Under the pieces are notes generated by a model. It had not been told where the DNA came from and made no database searches. It saw only the letters and a list, made by a program, of their open reading frames with translations. The position numbers and the translations under genes were made by a program. This document shows positions 1-6,866 of a DNA stretch of 64,000 bases, in pieces. The DNA comes from Mycolicibacterium mengxianglii (GTDB taxonomy: Bacteria > Actinomycetota > Actinomycetes > Mycobacteriales > Mycobacteriaceae): the NCBI RefSeq assembly GCF_015710575.1, contig NZ_CP065373.1, positions 3,286,001 through 3,350,000 on the forward strand, read 5' to 3'. Every line of letters begins with the position of its first letter. The first letter of the stretch is position 1.

Positions 1-1
1 G

Positions 2-397
2 CGCTCCGCCGCCAACAACGACGTGCTGATCCCGGGGAACGTGCTGGTCGCGCCGCCGGCACACCATCTGCTTGTGACGTCCGAAGCCCGGATCGGGCTG
101 ATCGACTCAGGCGACCTGCCGCCGGCGCGACCGTCCGCGGACCTACTCCTGGTCACCCTTGCCGTCACCTGCGGACCCCGGGTGCTGGCCGTCGTCCTCA
201 CCGGCAGGGGCACGGACGCACAGGCCGGGATCCGCGCCATCCGCCACTGTGGCGGCACCGTGTTCGCTCAGAATGCGGAGAGCTCAGAGCACTTCGGCAT
301 GCCGGGGGCGGCCATCGACACCGGACTGGTGGACACGGTGCTGCCCCTCACCGACCTACCGGGCGCCGTGCAGGCACACATCGCGCGCCGGAAGTGA
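2..397 (+). CDS. CheB-type protein-glutamate methylesterase, C-terminal part (5' end outside window)
   Basis: The open frame runs in from the left edge, so only the last ~131 residues are visible. The pattern VAPPAHHLLV, then VLTGRGTDAQAG, then FGMPGAAIDTGLVD is the C-terminal half of the CheB methylesterase domain, which demethylates or deamidates receptor glutamates. The Asp in GRGTDAQAG fits the catalytic Asp; the catalytic Ser and His would lie upstream of the window. No receiver domain can be judged. In non-motile mycobacteria such domains usually sit in CheB/CheR/histidine-kinase signalling proteins rather than true chemotaxis. The next gene follows after 76 bases on the same strand. 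Confidence 0.8.
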   Translation, partial: RSAANNDVLIPGNVLVAPPAHHLLVTSEARIGLIDSGDLPPARPSADLLLVTLAVTCGPRVLAVVLTGRGTDAQAGIRAIRHCGGTVFAQNAESSEHFGMPGAAIDTGLVDTVLPLTDLPGAVQAHIARRK

Positions 398-473
398 CCG
401 GCGTAATCGGTGTCGTGCGGGGTACTTCGCAAGTACGCAGTGGGTGGTCCGCTGGGCTGAGTGGGGAGTACAC

Positions 474-752
474 ATGATCGGAACCATCATCGGCGCCATC
501 GTCGTCGGGCTCATCGTCGGCGCGTTGGCTCGCCTCATCATGCCCGGCAAGCAGAACATGGGCGTCATCATGACTGTGCTGCTCGGCGCCATCGGGTCAT
601 TCCTGGGAACGTGGGTCGCCTACAAGCTCGGCTATTCGAACCAGAACGGTGGATTCAAGATCATTCCGTTCCTGGTCGGGATCATCCTTGCGGTGGTGCT
701 CATCGCGGCCTATCTGGGGATCACCGGGCGCCGCAGCACCACCACCCACTGA
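474..752 (+). CDS. GlsB/YeaQ/YmgE-family stress-response membrane protein
   Basis: A 92-residue protein made almost entirely of hydrophobic, glycine-rich helices: IGTIIGAIVVGLIVGALARL at the N-terminus, a central helix around VLLGAIGSFLGTWVAYKLG and a third around FLVGIILAVVLIAAYLG. The layout (GxxxG helix, then ARLIMPGKQ) is typical of the transglycosylase-associated/YeaQ family, small inner-membrane proteins often induced by acid or general stress. The exact function is not established for the family. The ATG at 474 is used, with GGGGAG ending about 5 bases upstream. An upstream extension of the frame overlaps the CheB-type gene and looks spurious. Confidence 0.85.
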   Translation: MIGTIIGAIVVGLIVGALARLIMPGKQNMGVIMTVLLGAIGSFLGTWVAYKLGYSNQNGGFKIIPFLVGIILAVVLIAAYLGITGRRSTTTH

Positions 753-928
753 TCGAGGTTCGGGGCTTCCCAACCTGCCCCGATACCGTGGGCCAGAGCC
801 GGGCCGGTCAGCACGGCCTCATCCGCCTCCAGGCGTGGATCGCCTTCGCTGGTGGCAACGAGGGTCCACGTGGGGCCGTCCTCACCGGCGTAAAGTCGCG
901 TAAATAGGCCCCGACCCCCGGGCCGCAT
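710..928 (-). CDS. possible small hypothetical protein, antisense to the 3' end of the YeaQ-family gene
   Basis: A 72-codon frame in the otherwise empty 753-1162 gap. Its central part (LYAGEDGPTWTLVATSEGD onward) has codon-third-position G/C bias and acidic composition like genuine coding sequence in this genome. No domain is recognised. Against it: no ribosome binding site before the ATG at 928, and the last 43 bases overlap the 474-752 gene on the other strand. The rest of the gap up to 1162 holds the cspA leader. It may be real, a decayed gene fragment, or chance. Confidence 0.35.
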   Translation of the reverse strand: MRPGGRGLFTRLYAGEDGPTWTLVATSEGDPRLEADEAVLTGPALAHGIGAGWEAPNLDQWVVVLRRPVIPR

Positions 929-1162
929 ATGTCGCTTCGCTGAAGGGAAACGGGTGACAAGCGGTCCAGGTCACTCCTGCGCTGATCCCATCAGCGTCTC
1001 ATTTTGAACATCGTTGGCGTGCAACGCTTTTGAGCGCCGGTGCCGCGGCAGCGGTCGAGCCGGGAAAGAGTTGACCATTCCGGTTCGGCGTCCGGCGAAA
1101 GCCGTGCTACGCTTTTAGCAGGATGTTTGGTACATCCACTTGGAAATGAAAGAAGTACTGGT

Positions 1163-1366
1163 ATGGCACAGGGCACTGTGAAATGGTTTAACAGCGACAA
1201 AGGCTTCGGCTTCATCACTCCCGACGGTGGCGCACAGGATGTGTTCGTCCACTTCAGTGAGATCTCCGGCAGCGGCTACAAGTCGCTCGAGGAGAATCAG
1301 CGGGTTCAGTTCGAGATCAGCCAGGGCGCCAAGGGCCCCCAGGCGACTGGTGTGACTCCGGAGTAG
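1163..1366 (+). CDS. cspA: cold-shock protein CspA family
   Basis: A 67-residue single cold-shock domain, the full usual length of the family. RNP1 is seen as KGFGFITP and RNP2 as DVFVHFSEI, the nucleic-acid binding motifs of the OB-fold. These proteins bind single-stranded RNA and DNA and act as RNA chaperones in the cytoplasm. The start is the ATG at 1163 ([10 protein letters not shown], the conserved N-terminus). The roughly 250 bases upstream contain no gene and probably include a structured leader, for example the dyad GGATGT/ACATCC at about 1122-1138. A strong terminator follows 15 bases after the stop. Confidence 0.97.
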   Translation: MAQGTVKWFNSDKGFGFITPDGGAQDVFVHFSEISGSGYKSLEENQRVQFEISQGAKGPQATGVTPE

Positions 1367-1381
1367 AAGCTCCCAAACGTC

Positions 1382-1417
1382 AAAGTGGGCCGGCAGCGTA
1401 AGCTGCCGGCCCACTTT
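1382..1417 (+). terminator. factor-independent terminator after cspA
   Basis: A perfect 15-base-pair stem (AAAGTGGGCCGGCAG / CTGCCGGCCCACTTT) with a six-base loop starts 15 bases after the cspA stop. It lacks a long U tract, as is common in mycobacteria. It may also stop transcription of the convergent gene that ends at 1464. Confidence 0.85.
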
Positions 1418-1463
1418 CGTCTGTTCAGTCCGTTCAGCAGACGCGGCCCTCAGGCCGGCTCAG

Positions 1464-1652
1464 TCAGCTGCTGCTGCCTTCGCTGTCGTCGAAGAACGAC
1501 CATTCGCCGTCGTGCTCCACCTCCATGCGCCACCCCAGCTCAGAGTTGTCGGCTTGCTGGTCAACAAACCACGCATGCGCATCCTGCGCACTTTCGATGT
1601 CCTTGGTTGCGACAACATCGCCGGTCGGATTCAGAACTCGATAGGTAGCCAT
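1464..1652 (-). CDS. small conserved hypothetical protein (62 aa)
   Basis: An acidic 62-residue protein with the start MATYRVLNPTGDVVATK and a central AQDAHAWFVDQQ, ending in a serine/aspartate-rich tail. I do not recognise a domain; the pattern (a short beta strand, then 'DAHAWF') resembles small actinobacterial hypothetical proteins. There is no signal peptide or membrane helix. It is convergent with cspA and sits downstream of the minus-strand membrane/stress cluster, from which it is separated by 36 bases, so it could be the last gene of that transcript. GGTTT and GGGAAC elements 14 bases apart just upstream resemble a weak SigF-type promoter. Confidence 0.65.
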   Translation of the reverse strand: MATYRVLNPTGDVVATKDIESAQDAHAWFVDQQADNSELGWRMEVEHDGEWSFFDDSEGSSS

Positions 1653-1688
1653 GCGTTATCTGTTCCCCAGAGAATCGATCCAAACCAC

Positions 1689-2003
1689 TCAGCCGCCCAA
1701 CAGACCCATCGCCGGAATGCCCAGGGCGAGCAGTGTCAGCGCCAGCAGGAACCACCCGGCAGCCTGCCAGATCGGCCAGGTCCGGCCGGCGCGCCAGTCC
1801 ACGTACGTCTTTCCCAGTGCTCCCACGCCGCCGAGGAAGAGCACCAGCGGAGTCGCGATCGCTTTGGCGACGGACTCGGGATCCCCGACCGCGTACACCG
1901 CGAAGGCCACCCCGGCCAGGAGCACCACCACCACGGCGTAGCCGACGGCGGACCTGACCGCCCGGGGGTCATGCCAACGCTTCTCGACGTCGTTGGACGC
2001 CAT
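1689..2003 (-). CDS. small membrane protein of stress cluster
   Basis: A 104-residue protein with a charged N-terminus (NDVEKRWHDPRAVRS) and three hydrophobic segments: VGYAVVVVLLAGVAFAVYAV, ATPLVLFLGGVGALG and AAGWFLLALTLLALGIPAMG. No family is recognised. It is third in a minus-strand run after the DUF1469 and DUF3618 genes, 28 bases beyond the latter, and is likely co-transcribed. Such runs of small inner-membrane proteins recur in actinobacteria and are thought to act in envelope or osmotic stress; that role is inference. Confidence 0.75.
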   Translation of the reverse strand: MASNDVEKRWHDPRAVRSAVGYAVVVVLLAGVAFAVYAVGDPESVAKAIATPLVLFLGGVGALGKTYVDWRAGRTWPIWQAAGWFLLALTLLALGIPAMGLLGG

Positions 2004-2031
2004 GTCGTTGTGTGTGATGTCGCATCGCCTC

Positions 2032-2328
2032 TCAGGTCGTTTTGCGGCGACGGGCCCAGATCACGATGCCGATCACCACGGCGACCACCACGGCGACGTC
2101 AATCCTGGGGTTACGTTGCACGGTGGCCTGTGCGATGTGGATCTTCTCCACCGCCGCGTCCTTGGTGACGGCCACCTTCTCCTGGGCGCGGGCCTTCACG
2201 TCTGTCTTGTCCGCAAGAGCGCCCACCGTTTTCCCGAGCTCATCTCGGGTGCGCTCGATATCGGCCTGCAGTTCGTCGATGCCCGCGTCGGACCCGGGTT
2301 CCGGGGCTGCGCCGTTAGTGCTGTCCAC
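2032..2328 (-). CDS. DUF3618 domain-containing protein
   Basis: The core IDELQADIERTRDELGKTVGALADKTDVKARAQ is the DUF3618 signature, an amphipathic helix starting with paired Glu/Arg. It is followed by a linker and one C-terminal membrane helix (VAVVVAVVIGIVIW) ending in RRRK. The start is taken as GTG at 2328 (VDSTNG), because GGGAGG lies about 9 bases upstream; an in-frame ATG at 2361 would overlap the previous gene by 47 bases. With the GTG start the overlap is 14 bases, suggesting translational coupling to the DUF1469 gene. The family has no assigned biochemical function. Confidence 0.85.
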   Translation of the reverse strand: MDSTNGAAPEPGSDAGIDELQADIERTRDELGKTVGALADKTDVKARAQEKVAVTKDAAVEKIHIAQATVQRNPRIDVAVVVAVVIGIVIWARRRKTT

Positions 2329-2728
2329 GATGGCCTGCCTCCCTGACTTCCTGGATGTCATGCTTGATGCTGTCGGCGGCCTTGGGCGCTGCGGGGGCCA
2401 CCTTCTCGATGTCCTTCTTGCTGATCAGTGCCGCGATACCAGCTGCCACGAAGAGGACCACCGCGACGATGGCGGCAGCAGCCCACACCGGCAGAACCAA
2501 CGCCAGCGCCGCCACGATGGCCGCGATGGCGGTTCCGGCACCGAGCAGGGCCAGCACCGCCGCTGCGCTGAGCAGACCCGCGCCTTTCCCGGCGTGATTG
2601 ACCGACTGTTGGAATTCCTTCTGTGCCAATCTGATTTCATCCCGGACGAGACGAGATGTCTGCGTGGAGAGTTGTCCGACCAGTTCGCCGAGTGAGGCGT
2701 CGGTGGTTCGATCCGGCTGCACAGCCAC
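2315..2728 (-). CDS. phage holin family / DUF1469 (YqjE-like) membrane protein
   Basis: A 137-residue protein. The first ~55 residues form an amphipathic helix with the family pattern ASLGELVGQLSTQTSRLVRDEIRLA. Two long membrane helices follow (GLLSAAAVLALLGAGTAIAA and VWAAAAIVAVVLFVAAGIAA), then a soluble tail. This is the DUF1469/Holin_3 superfamily; despite the name there is no phage context here. It is the first gene of the minus-strand cluster with DUF3618. A strong AAGGAAAGGAG run lies upstream of the start at 2728. It probably works with DUF3618 at the membrane in envelope stress. Confidence 0.85.
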   Translation of the reverse strand: MAVQPDRTTDASLGELVGQLSTQTSRLVRDEIRLAQKEFQQSVNHAGKGAGLLSAAAVLALLGAGTAIAAIVAALALVLPVWAAAAIVAVVLFVAAGIAALISKKDIEKVAPAAPKAADSIKHDIQEVREAGHRGQH

Positions 2729-2799
2729 GTCGGTTCTCCTTTCCTTGTGAACCTGCGTCCTGTGTGGGTAGGCGGGTGTCCGCTGAACCCAGGCGTTGC

Positions 2800-2824
2800 G
2801 TACCCACGGGGACCAGCCCTAACC
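2800..2824 (-). promoter_or_regulatory. possible SigF-type promoter for the DUF1469 cluster
   Basis: Read on the minus strand, GGTTA, then 14 bases, then GGGTAC. This resembles the mycobacterial SigF consensus (GTTT, 15-17 bases, GGGTAT) but the spacer is short by one or two. It lies about 70 bases upstream of the cluster start at 2728. The region from 2729 to 2888 otherwise shows no gene. Confidence 0.3.
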
Positions 2825-2888
2825 GGTGCGGGCGGGCCCTCCAGGGGGCGCTGTGGGCCCGTGCTGCCGGCGTCCAGGACGTTGCCGG

Positions 2889-3101
2889 CTACTCCCCTCG
2901 CCCAGTCTGGCTCTGCAGCTCGTCGATCATTTTCGACGCCTCGGCCTTGGTCATCTCCTGCGGCACCTCCTGGCCTGCTTCCCGGGCCAGGGTGTTGAGG
3001 TAACTGCGCTGCGGGCCGGTCATCGGTTCCTCACCGGTCACCCAGTCCTGGGGGTCTTTTTCCGGGGTCTCGTTCGGTGCGTGATTGTTGTCAGTGCTCA
3101 T
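2889..3101 (-). CDS. DUF3072 domain-containing protein
   Basis: A 70-residue hydrophilic protein. The C-terminal half, MTGPQRSYLNTLAREAGQ followed by MTKAEASKMIDELQSQTGR, is the DUF3072 pattern: a helical unit resembling a small SAP/HeH-like module. The N-terminal 25 residues are acidic and look disordered. The start is the ATG at 3101 (MSTDNNHAPNE); an upstream ATG at 3173 would add a basic, unlikely leader. No function is established. It stands alone, transcribed in the same direction as the DUF1469 cluster, with a SigF-like promoter directly upstream. Confidence 0.8.
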   Translation of the reverse strand: MSTDNNHAPNETPEKDPQDWVTGEEPMTGPQRSYLNTLAREAGQEVPQEMTKAEASKMIDELQSQTGRGE

Positions 3102-3111
3102 GAAGCAGTGC

Positions 3112-3138
3112 ATTCCCGTCGCACATACGTTCGAAACC
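3112..3138 (-). promoter_or_regulatory. possible SigF-type promoter for the DUF3072 gene
   Basis: On the minus strand GGTTT, 16 bases, GGGAAT, ending 10 bases before the ATG at 3101. Spacing and the -35 box match the SigF consensus recalled for mycobacteria; the -10 box differs at one base. Confidence 0.4.
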
Positions 3139-3309
3139 CGCATCGCGTCCCGTGATCGAGGGGTTTCCCACACCTGAGCCGAAAGGCCGCGGCAGAACCC
3201 CCGGGAAACGTTACAGAACTCACAGATTTGACATGCCCAGACGAATTAGTTGGTTCCTGAAATTGGTTGTAATCGATTGAGCGAGAACGCGATCGAAAGG
3301 AGACGCTCG

Positions 3310-4248
3310 ATGAGCCCAACGCCCCCCAAAGCAAAGAAGGTCACTGCTGAGGATCTCGACAAAGTCATGAACCAGACCAGCCGCGTCAACGCGCTGAGGA
3401 CACTGCTGGGTGCCACCGGCGACCGACTGGACCCCCTGATCGATTTGTCGAAGCCCTATGTCGACGGGCTGGAGAACCTGCCCGCCGACGGCCGGTTCTT
3501 GTTGGTCGCCAACCACACGGCGAACGCCATGGTCGAGTCACTGTTGATCCCGTACGTCGTCCACCGCGAACTCGGGGTACGGGTCCGGCCATTGGTGGAC
3601 CGTGGAATGGGCGAGATGCGCGGGATGATGGCAGACCTGCTCGCCGCTTTCGGCGGCGTGGTCGGGCACCCTGACACCGCGGCAGAACTCATGCGGCACA
3701 ACGAGGCCATGCTGGTTTTCCCGGGCGGAGGCCGGGAGGTCCCGAAGTTCAAGGGTGAGGAGTACCAGCTGAACTGGCTGGGGCGCAGTGGCTTTGCGCG
3801 CCTCGCCATCGAACACGGCTACGCCATCGTCCCAGTCGGGCTGGTCGGTGGCGACGACATCTACCGGAGCATCACCAAACGCAGCAGCATCCTGGGCCGG
3901 CTGGGCCAGTCCCTGGGCAAGAAGCTGTCGGGCCGCAGTGACATGGCCTTCCCGATGGTGCGCGGCGTCGGGGCCACGTTGATCCCACGTCCGGAGCGGA
4001 TGTACCTGCGTTTCGGCGAGCCGATCCAGACCACCAGACCGGCAGGCACAGACGCCACCGAGTGGGAGGCACACGTCAAAGAGCGCACCCAAACTGCGCT
4101 GGAAACTGTGCTGGCCGACCTGCAGGGGGTGCGCGCCAGCGATCCCTACCGTCACCTCAACCCGCTGTCGTGGCGTCACGCGGTGCAGCCCGAGGCCCGG
4201 ACCGGGCTCCCGGATAACGTCACACTGCTGCCGACAGGCACGGGGTAA
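3310..4248 (+). CDS. lysophospholipid/diacylglycerol acyltransferase family protein
   Basis: A 312-residue protein of the PlsC/DAGAT superfamily, which transfers acyl groups to glycerolipids at the membrane. Visible blocks: FLLVANHTANAMVESLLIP at about 74-92 (block I region), then LVFPGGGREVPKFKG (a DAGAT-like 'FPGG.RE' block) and GYAIVPVGLVGGDDIY (block IV). The usual HX4D catalytic pair is not clean: Asn-His is present but the Asp position is not. The start is the ATG at 3310 with GAAAGGAG just upstream. It is probably monocistronic; tRNA-Val on the other strand follows the stop. Confidence 0.85.
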   Translation: MSPTPPKAKKVTAEDLDKVMNQTSRVNALRTLLGATGDRLDPLIDLSKPYVDGLENLPADGRFLLVANHTANAMVESLLIPYVVHRELGVRVRPLVDRGMGEMRGMMADLLAAFGGVVGHPDTAAELMRHNEAMLVFPGGGREVPKFKGEEYQLNWLGRSGFARLAIEHGYAIVPVGLVGGDDIYRSITKRSSILGRLGQSLGKKLSGRSDMAFPMVRGVGATLIPRPERMYLRFGEPIQTTRPAGTDATEWEAHVKERTQTALETVLADLQGVRASDPYRHLNPLSWRHAVQPEARTGLPDNVTLLPTGTG

Positions 4249-4282
4249 CAGGCTGCAGACCTAGATCTGCAGCGGTACTGAG

Positions 4283-4354
4283 TGGTCCCGGCTGGTATCG
4301 AACCAGCGACCTTCCGCGTGTGAGGCGGACGCTCTCCCACTGAGCTACGAGACC
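4283..4354 (-). tRNA. tRNA-Val (CAC)
   Basis: Read on the minus strand, a full cloverleaf: acceptor GGTCTCG pairing with CGGGACC (one G-T pair), D-arm GCTCAGTGGGAGAGC, anticodon stem TCCGC/GCGGA enclosing CTCACAC so the anticodon is CAC, and T-arm GCTGGTTCGATACCAGC. 72 bases with discriminator A; CCA is not encoded. It decodes GUG. Confidence 0.95.
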
Positions 4355-4379
4355 GGGAGACGAGGAGGAACATTAGCAC

Positions 4380-4438
4380 GGGTCGCGGCGCGGGTCGGAA
4401 TCCCCTGGTCGTTCTGGGGCCACTCGGCGCCGCGACCC
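4380..4438. other. long inverted repeat between tRNA-Val and a small gene
   Basis: GGGTCGCGGCGC at 4380-4391 is exactly complementary to GCGCCGCGACCC at 4427-4438, with an inner CCCC/GGGG pair in the loop. It lies upstream of both the minus-strand tRNA and the plus-strand gene at 4555, so it is not an obvious terminator for either. A TATACT box at 4457-4462 just after it could be the -10 of the 4555 gene. Confidence 0.5.
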
Positions 4439-4554
4439 ACCCCGGCCACCGCCACCTATACTCGGCGGTAACAAGCGCCGGCGACTACTCGTCGCGACTC
4501 GGTGACAGGCCCCCGGCGGCGACCATCGCTGCCCCGACGCAGTGCGACAGGATT

Positions 4555-4779
4555 ATGAGCTTCGACAGTTCCGTGACTCAAGACGCGCCCGCGCCCGCCA
4601 CCGAACCCCTCGCCGATCCGTCCGACACCGTTTTTGTTGCGTCCCTCCCGGCTCCCGAACTCGAGGAGGACGGCTCAACAACCCCCGGCGGGCCGACGAT
4701 GATCCTGGTGTTCACCGGTGTTTTCGTGACGATCTCCTGGCTGCGCCGCCGTCGGCGTAAGCGCCGCGAATTGCACTGA
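4555..4779 (+). CDS. small hypothetical protein with one membrane helix
   Basis: A 74-residue protein. The first ~45 residues are acidic and proline/alanine-rich (APAPATEPLADPSD), followed by a single hydrophobic stretch MILVFTGVFVTISWL and a very basic end RRRRRKRRELH, so it would be a single-pass protein with a basic cytoplasmic tail. No family is recognised. There is a candidate TATACT -10 box 93 bases upstream but no clear ribosome binding site. It is convergent with the even smaller gene ending at 4811. Confidence 0.6.
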   Translation: MSFDSSVTQDAPAPATEPLADPSDTVFVASLPAPELEEDGSTTPGGPTMILVFTGVFVTISWLRRRRRKRRELH

Positions 4780-4810
4780 CCCAAGCCGATTTTCACTCCC
4801 CCACGCCGTT

Positions 4811-4954
4811 TCAGGCGCGGTCGTCGTCGGGATCCTCGATCGGAGGCGGCAACGGCGGGGAGTTCTTCAACCATTCCCTGAGCCGGACCAGCTGGCTGGC
4901 CACCAGGGCAAGGCCGATGAGCGCGGCCAGCGACACCACGATGATCGTCGTCAC
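4811..4954 (-). CDS. 47-residue single-pass membrane protein
   Basis: Starting at GTG 4954 the minus strand encodes 47 residues: an N-terminal helix TTIIVVSLAALIGLALVAS, then QLVRLREWLKNSPPLPPP and an acidic end IEDPDDDRA, then TGA. One membrane helix, a basic juxtamembrane stretch and a proline-rich acidic tail are a sensible design for a small membrane protein, and third codon positions are G/C-rich like neighbouring genes. No homologous family is recognised. The ribosome binding site is weak (GGGTGG). It is convergent with the 4555 gene, 31 bases away. Confidence 0.55.
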   Translation of the reverse strand: MTTIIVVSLAALIGLALVASQLVRLREWLKNSPPLPPPIEDPDDDRA

Positions 4955-5104
4955 CGCACACCACCCATCGTGACGTTCGTACCCATGGTCACCTCCTGCC
5001 GGACCGATCTGTGCTGTTCACGCTACTCACCCCGTTTTGCGGCTCTCCCGGGTAGAAACAACGAAAATGCACATACCCGGTCACGGTCAGGAATGAGGAA
5101 CACG

Positions 5105-6118
5105 ATGGCACGTCACCAAGCAATTCACGTCGCATCCGCAGGCGCAGCGTTCGATCTCGTCGACGTCGACACCGCGCCACCGGACCGCGACCACGTCCGC
5201 ATCGCCGTGGCGGCGTGCGGGGTGTGCGGTACCGACCAGGCATTCGTCAACGGCGCCTTCCCCGGACTGAGCTGGCCGCTGACACCCGGGCATGAGATCG
5301 CGGGCACCATCGCCGAAGTCGGTGCGGGCGTCGAAGATTACGCCGTGGGTGACCGGGTGGCCGTGGGCTGGTTCGGCGGGCACTGCGGGCGCTGCGTTCC
5401 CTGCCACCAAGGCGACTTCATCCACTGCGCCAACGGCCAGATACCCAGCTGGCACTACCCCGGCGGCTACGCCGAATCGGTGACTGTGCCCGCCAACGCA
5501 CTGGCCCGCATCCCCGACGAGCTGTCGTTCGTCGAGGCGGCCCCGATGGGCTGCGCCGGGGTCACCACCTTCTTCGGGCTGCGCGAGACCGCGGCCCGAC
5601 CCGGCGACCGGGTGGCCGTGCTCGGCATCGGCGGCCTGGGCCACCTCGGTGTGCAGTTCGCCCGCGCCATGGGTTTCGAGACGGTCGCAGTGGCCCGCGG
5701 AGCGGACAAGGCCGAGGACGCCCTGGCGCTCGGCGCGCACCACTACGTCGACTCCACCGCCGGCGACGTCGGGGAAGCGCTTCAGGCCCTCGGTGGGGTG
5801 TCGGTGGTGCTTGCCACGGCCGCCAGCTCGAAAGCGATGGCCGACACCGTGGGCGGCCTGCTGCCGCGCGGACAGCTCGTGACCATAGGGGTCACCCCAG
5901 AGCCCCTACCGATCAGCCCCCTGCAGCTCATCACACCGAGCTTGATCATCAAGGGACACCCGTCGGGCACCGCGCGCGAGGTGGAGGAGACCATGGCGTT
6001 CGCCGTGCAGTCCGGCGTGCGTGCCCGCGTACAGGAGCTGCCACTGGCCCAAGCTGCCGAAGCGTATGCGTCGATGGCCGAGGGACGGGCGCGTTACCGG
6101 ATGGTGCTGACCTTCTGA
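5105..6118 (+). CDS. zinc-dependent alcohol dehydrogenase (MDR superfamily)
   Basis: A 337-residue medium-chain dehydrogenase/reductase. CGVCGTD at about 38-44 gives the catalytic zinc Cys, PGHEIAG gives His-Glu, and the structural-zinc lobe is CGRCVPCHQGDFIHC. The Rossmann fold follows as VLGIGGLGHLGVQFA. Family knowledge: NAD(P)-dependent oxidation of alcohols or reduction of aldehydes in the cytoplasm; the substrate is not deducible. The start is the ATG at 5105 (MARHQAIHV) with GAGGAA about 5 bases upstream; an ATG 12 bases earlier is the alternative. The gene stands alone. Confidence 0.93.
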   Translation: MARHQAIHVASAGAAFDLVDVDTAPPDRDHVRIAVAACGVCGTDQAFVNGAFPGLSWPLTPGHEIAGTIAEVGAGVEDYAVGDRVAVGWFGGHCGRCVPCHQGDFIHCANGQIPSWHYPGGYAESVTVPANALARIPDELSFVEAAPMGCAGVTTFFGLRETAARPGDRVAVLGIGGLGHLGVQFARAMGFETVAVARGADKAEDALALGAHHYVDSTAGDVGEALQALGGVSVVLATAASSKAMADTVGGLLPRGQLVTIGVTPEPLPISPLQLITPSLIIKGHPSGTAREVEETMAFAVQSGVRARVQELPLAQAAEAYASMAEGRARYRMVLTF

Positions 6119-6211
6119 GTTCACACCGGCCGCTGCCTGCGATTTGCAGCAGAAGTGCACCCCGGGCTGACCTGCGTCGGGACCTTCCGGCACCCCCGCC
6201 GAACAAGGGAT

Positions 6212-6241
6212 TTGTGTCTGCCGACGTGCGTCGACTAGTGT
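6212..6241 (+). promoter_or_regulatory. candidate promoter of the tRNA cluster
   Basis: TTGTGT at 6212-6217 and TAGTGT at 6236-6241 are separated by 18 bases and end 37 bases before the first tRNA. The rest of 6119-6278 shows no gene. Confidence 0.4.
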
Positions 6242-6278
6242 CATGCCTCGCAACGAGCGACGATCTCGCTCGCAGCAC

Positions 6279-6351
6279 GCGGATGTAGCGCAGTTGGTAG
6301 CGCATCACCTTGCCAAGGTGAGGGTCGCGGGTTCGAATCCCGTCATCCGCT
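6279..6351 (+). tRNA. tRNA-Gly (GCC)
   Basis: Acceptor GCGGATG pairs with CATCCGC; D-arm GCGCAGTTGGTAGCGC; anticodon stem CACCT/AGGTG around TTGCCAA gives GCC; T-arm CGGGTTCGAATCCCG. 73 bases including discriminator T, with no encoded CCA. It decodes GGC and is first of three tRNAs in one direction. Confidence 0.96.
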
Positions 6352-6377
6352 CGAGGGTGTAGAGGCATCAACCCCAT

Positions 6378-6448
6378 GGTGGAGTGGCCGAGTGGTGAGG
6401 CAACGGCCTGCAAAGCCGTGCACACGGGTTCGATTCCCGTCTCCACCT
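6378..6448 (+). tRNA. tRNA-Cys (GCA)
   Basis: Acceptor GGTGGAG pairs with CTCCACC; anticodon arm CGGC/GCCG around CTGCAAA gives GCA; T-arm ACGGGTTCGATTCCCGT. 71 bases plus an encoded CCA at 6449-6451. Second of the Gly-Cys-Val cluster. Confidence 0.96.
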
Positions 6449-6462
6449 CCAGCAGGTTCCCG

Positions 6463-6534
6463 GCGCGATTAGCTCAGCGGGAGAGCGCTTCCCTGACACG
6501 GAAGAGGTCACTGGTTCAATCCCAGTATCGCGCA
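6463..6534 (+). tRNA. tRNA-Val (GAC)
   Basis: Acceptor GCGCGAT pairs with ATCGCGC; D-arm GCTCAGCGGGAGAGC; anticodon stem CTTCC/GGAAG around CTGACAC gives GAC; T-arm CTGGTTCAATCCCAG. 72 bases with encoded CCA at 6535-6537. It complements the CAC isoacceptor at 4283-4354. Confidence 0.96.
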
Positions 6535-6552
6535 CCACATCTCAACAACGCC

Positions 6553-6572
6553 GGCCCGGTTTCGACCGGGCC
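6553..6572 (+). terminator. terminator of the tRNA cluster
   Basis: An 8-base-pair stem (GGCCCGGT / ACCGGGCC) closed by a TTCG tetraloop, followed by TTCGTCGT, 16 bases after the last tRNA CCA. Confidence 0.75.
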
Positions 6573-6695
6573 TTCGTCGTCTGCGCACTGCCCGCACCAG
6601 TCGCCAAGCCTGGTTTCCCAACCCGCCGAGACGGGCATGCGTGTGCCCAGCCGGTTCACCCCGGGCCGGCGGCACCATCGGACGAACGGGAGCCA

Positions 6696-6848
6696 ATGAG
6701 CATCTCCGACAACTGGGAACTGACCGATGCGCCGTGCACGAGCTGCGGCGCACCAGTGGCGGTCCAATCGGTTGACGAGAGCGCGCCCGCGGATGCTGAC
6801 ATCCGGACGCGCTGCACCAACGATGCCTGCCCCGAAAGTCGCCGCTGA
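6696..6848 (+). CDS. 50-residue cysteine-paired small protein
   Basis: An ATG at 6696 with GGGAG 4-8 bases upstream opens a 50-codon frame. The protein starts MSISDNWELTDAPC and carries two cysteine pairs, C14-x2-C17 (CTSC) and C40-x4-C45 (CTNDAC), separated by an acidic loop. That spacing resembles a small zinc ribbon. It is hydrophilic with no signal peptide. No family is recognised. It is convergent with the DinB-family gene that ends at 6867, 18 bases away. Confidence 0.6.
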   Translation: MSISDNWELTDAPCTSCGAPVAVQSVDESAPADADIRTRCTNDACPESRR

Positions 6849-6866
6849 GGCGGTGAGCGGCCGGGC

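Noticed and set aside
2315..2728. Prophage holin
   Set aside because: The protein belongs to DUF1469, often labelled a phage holin, but no lysis or structural phage gene is nearby and it is grouped with DUF3618.
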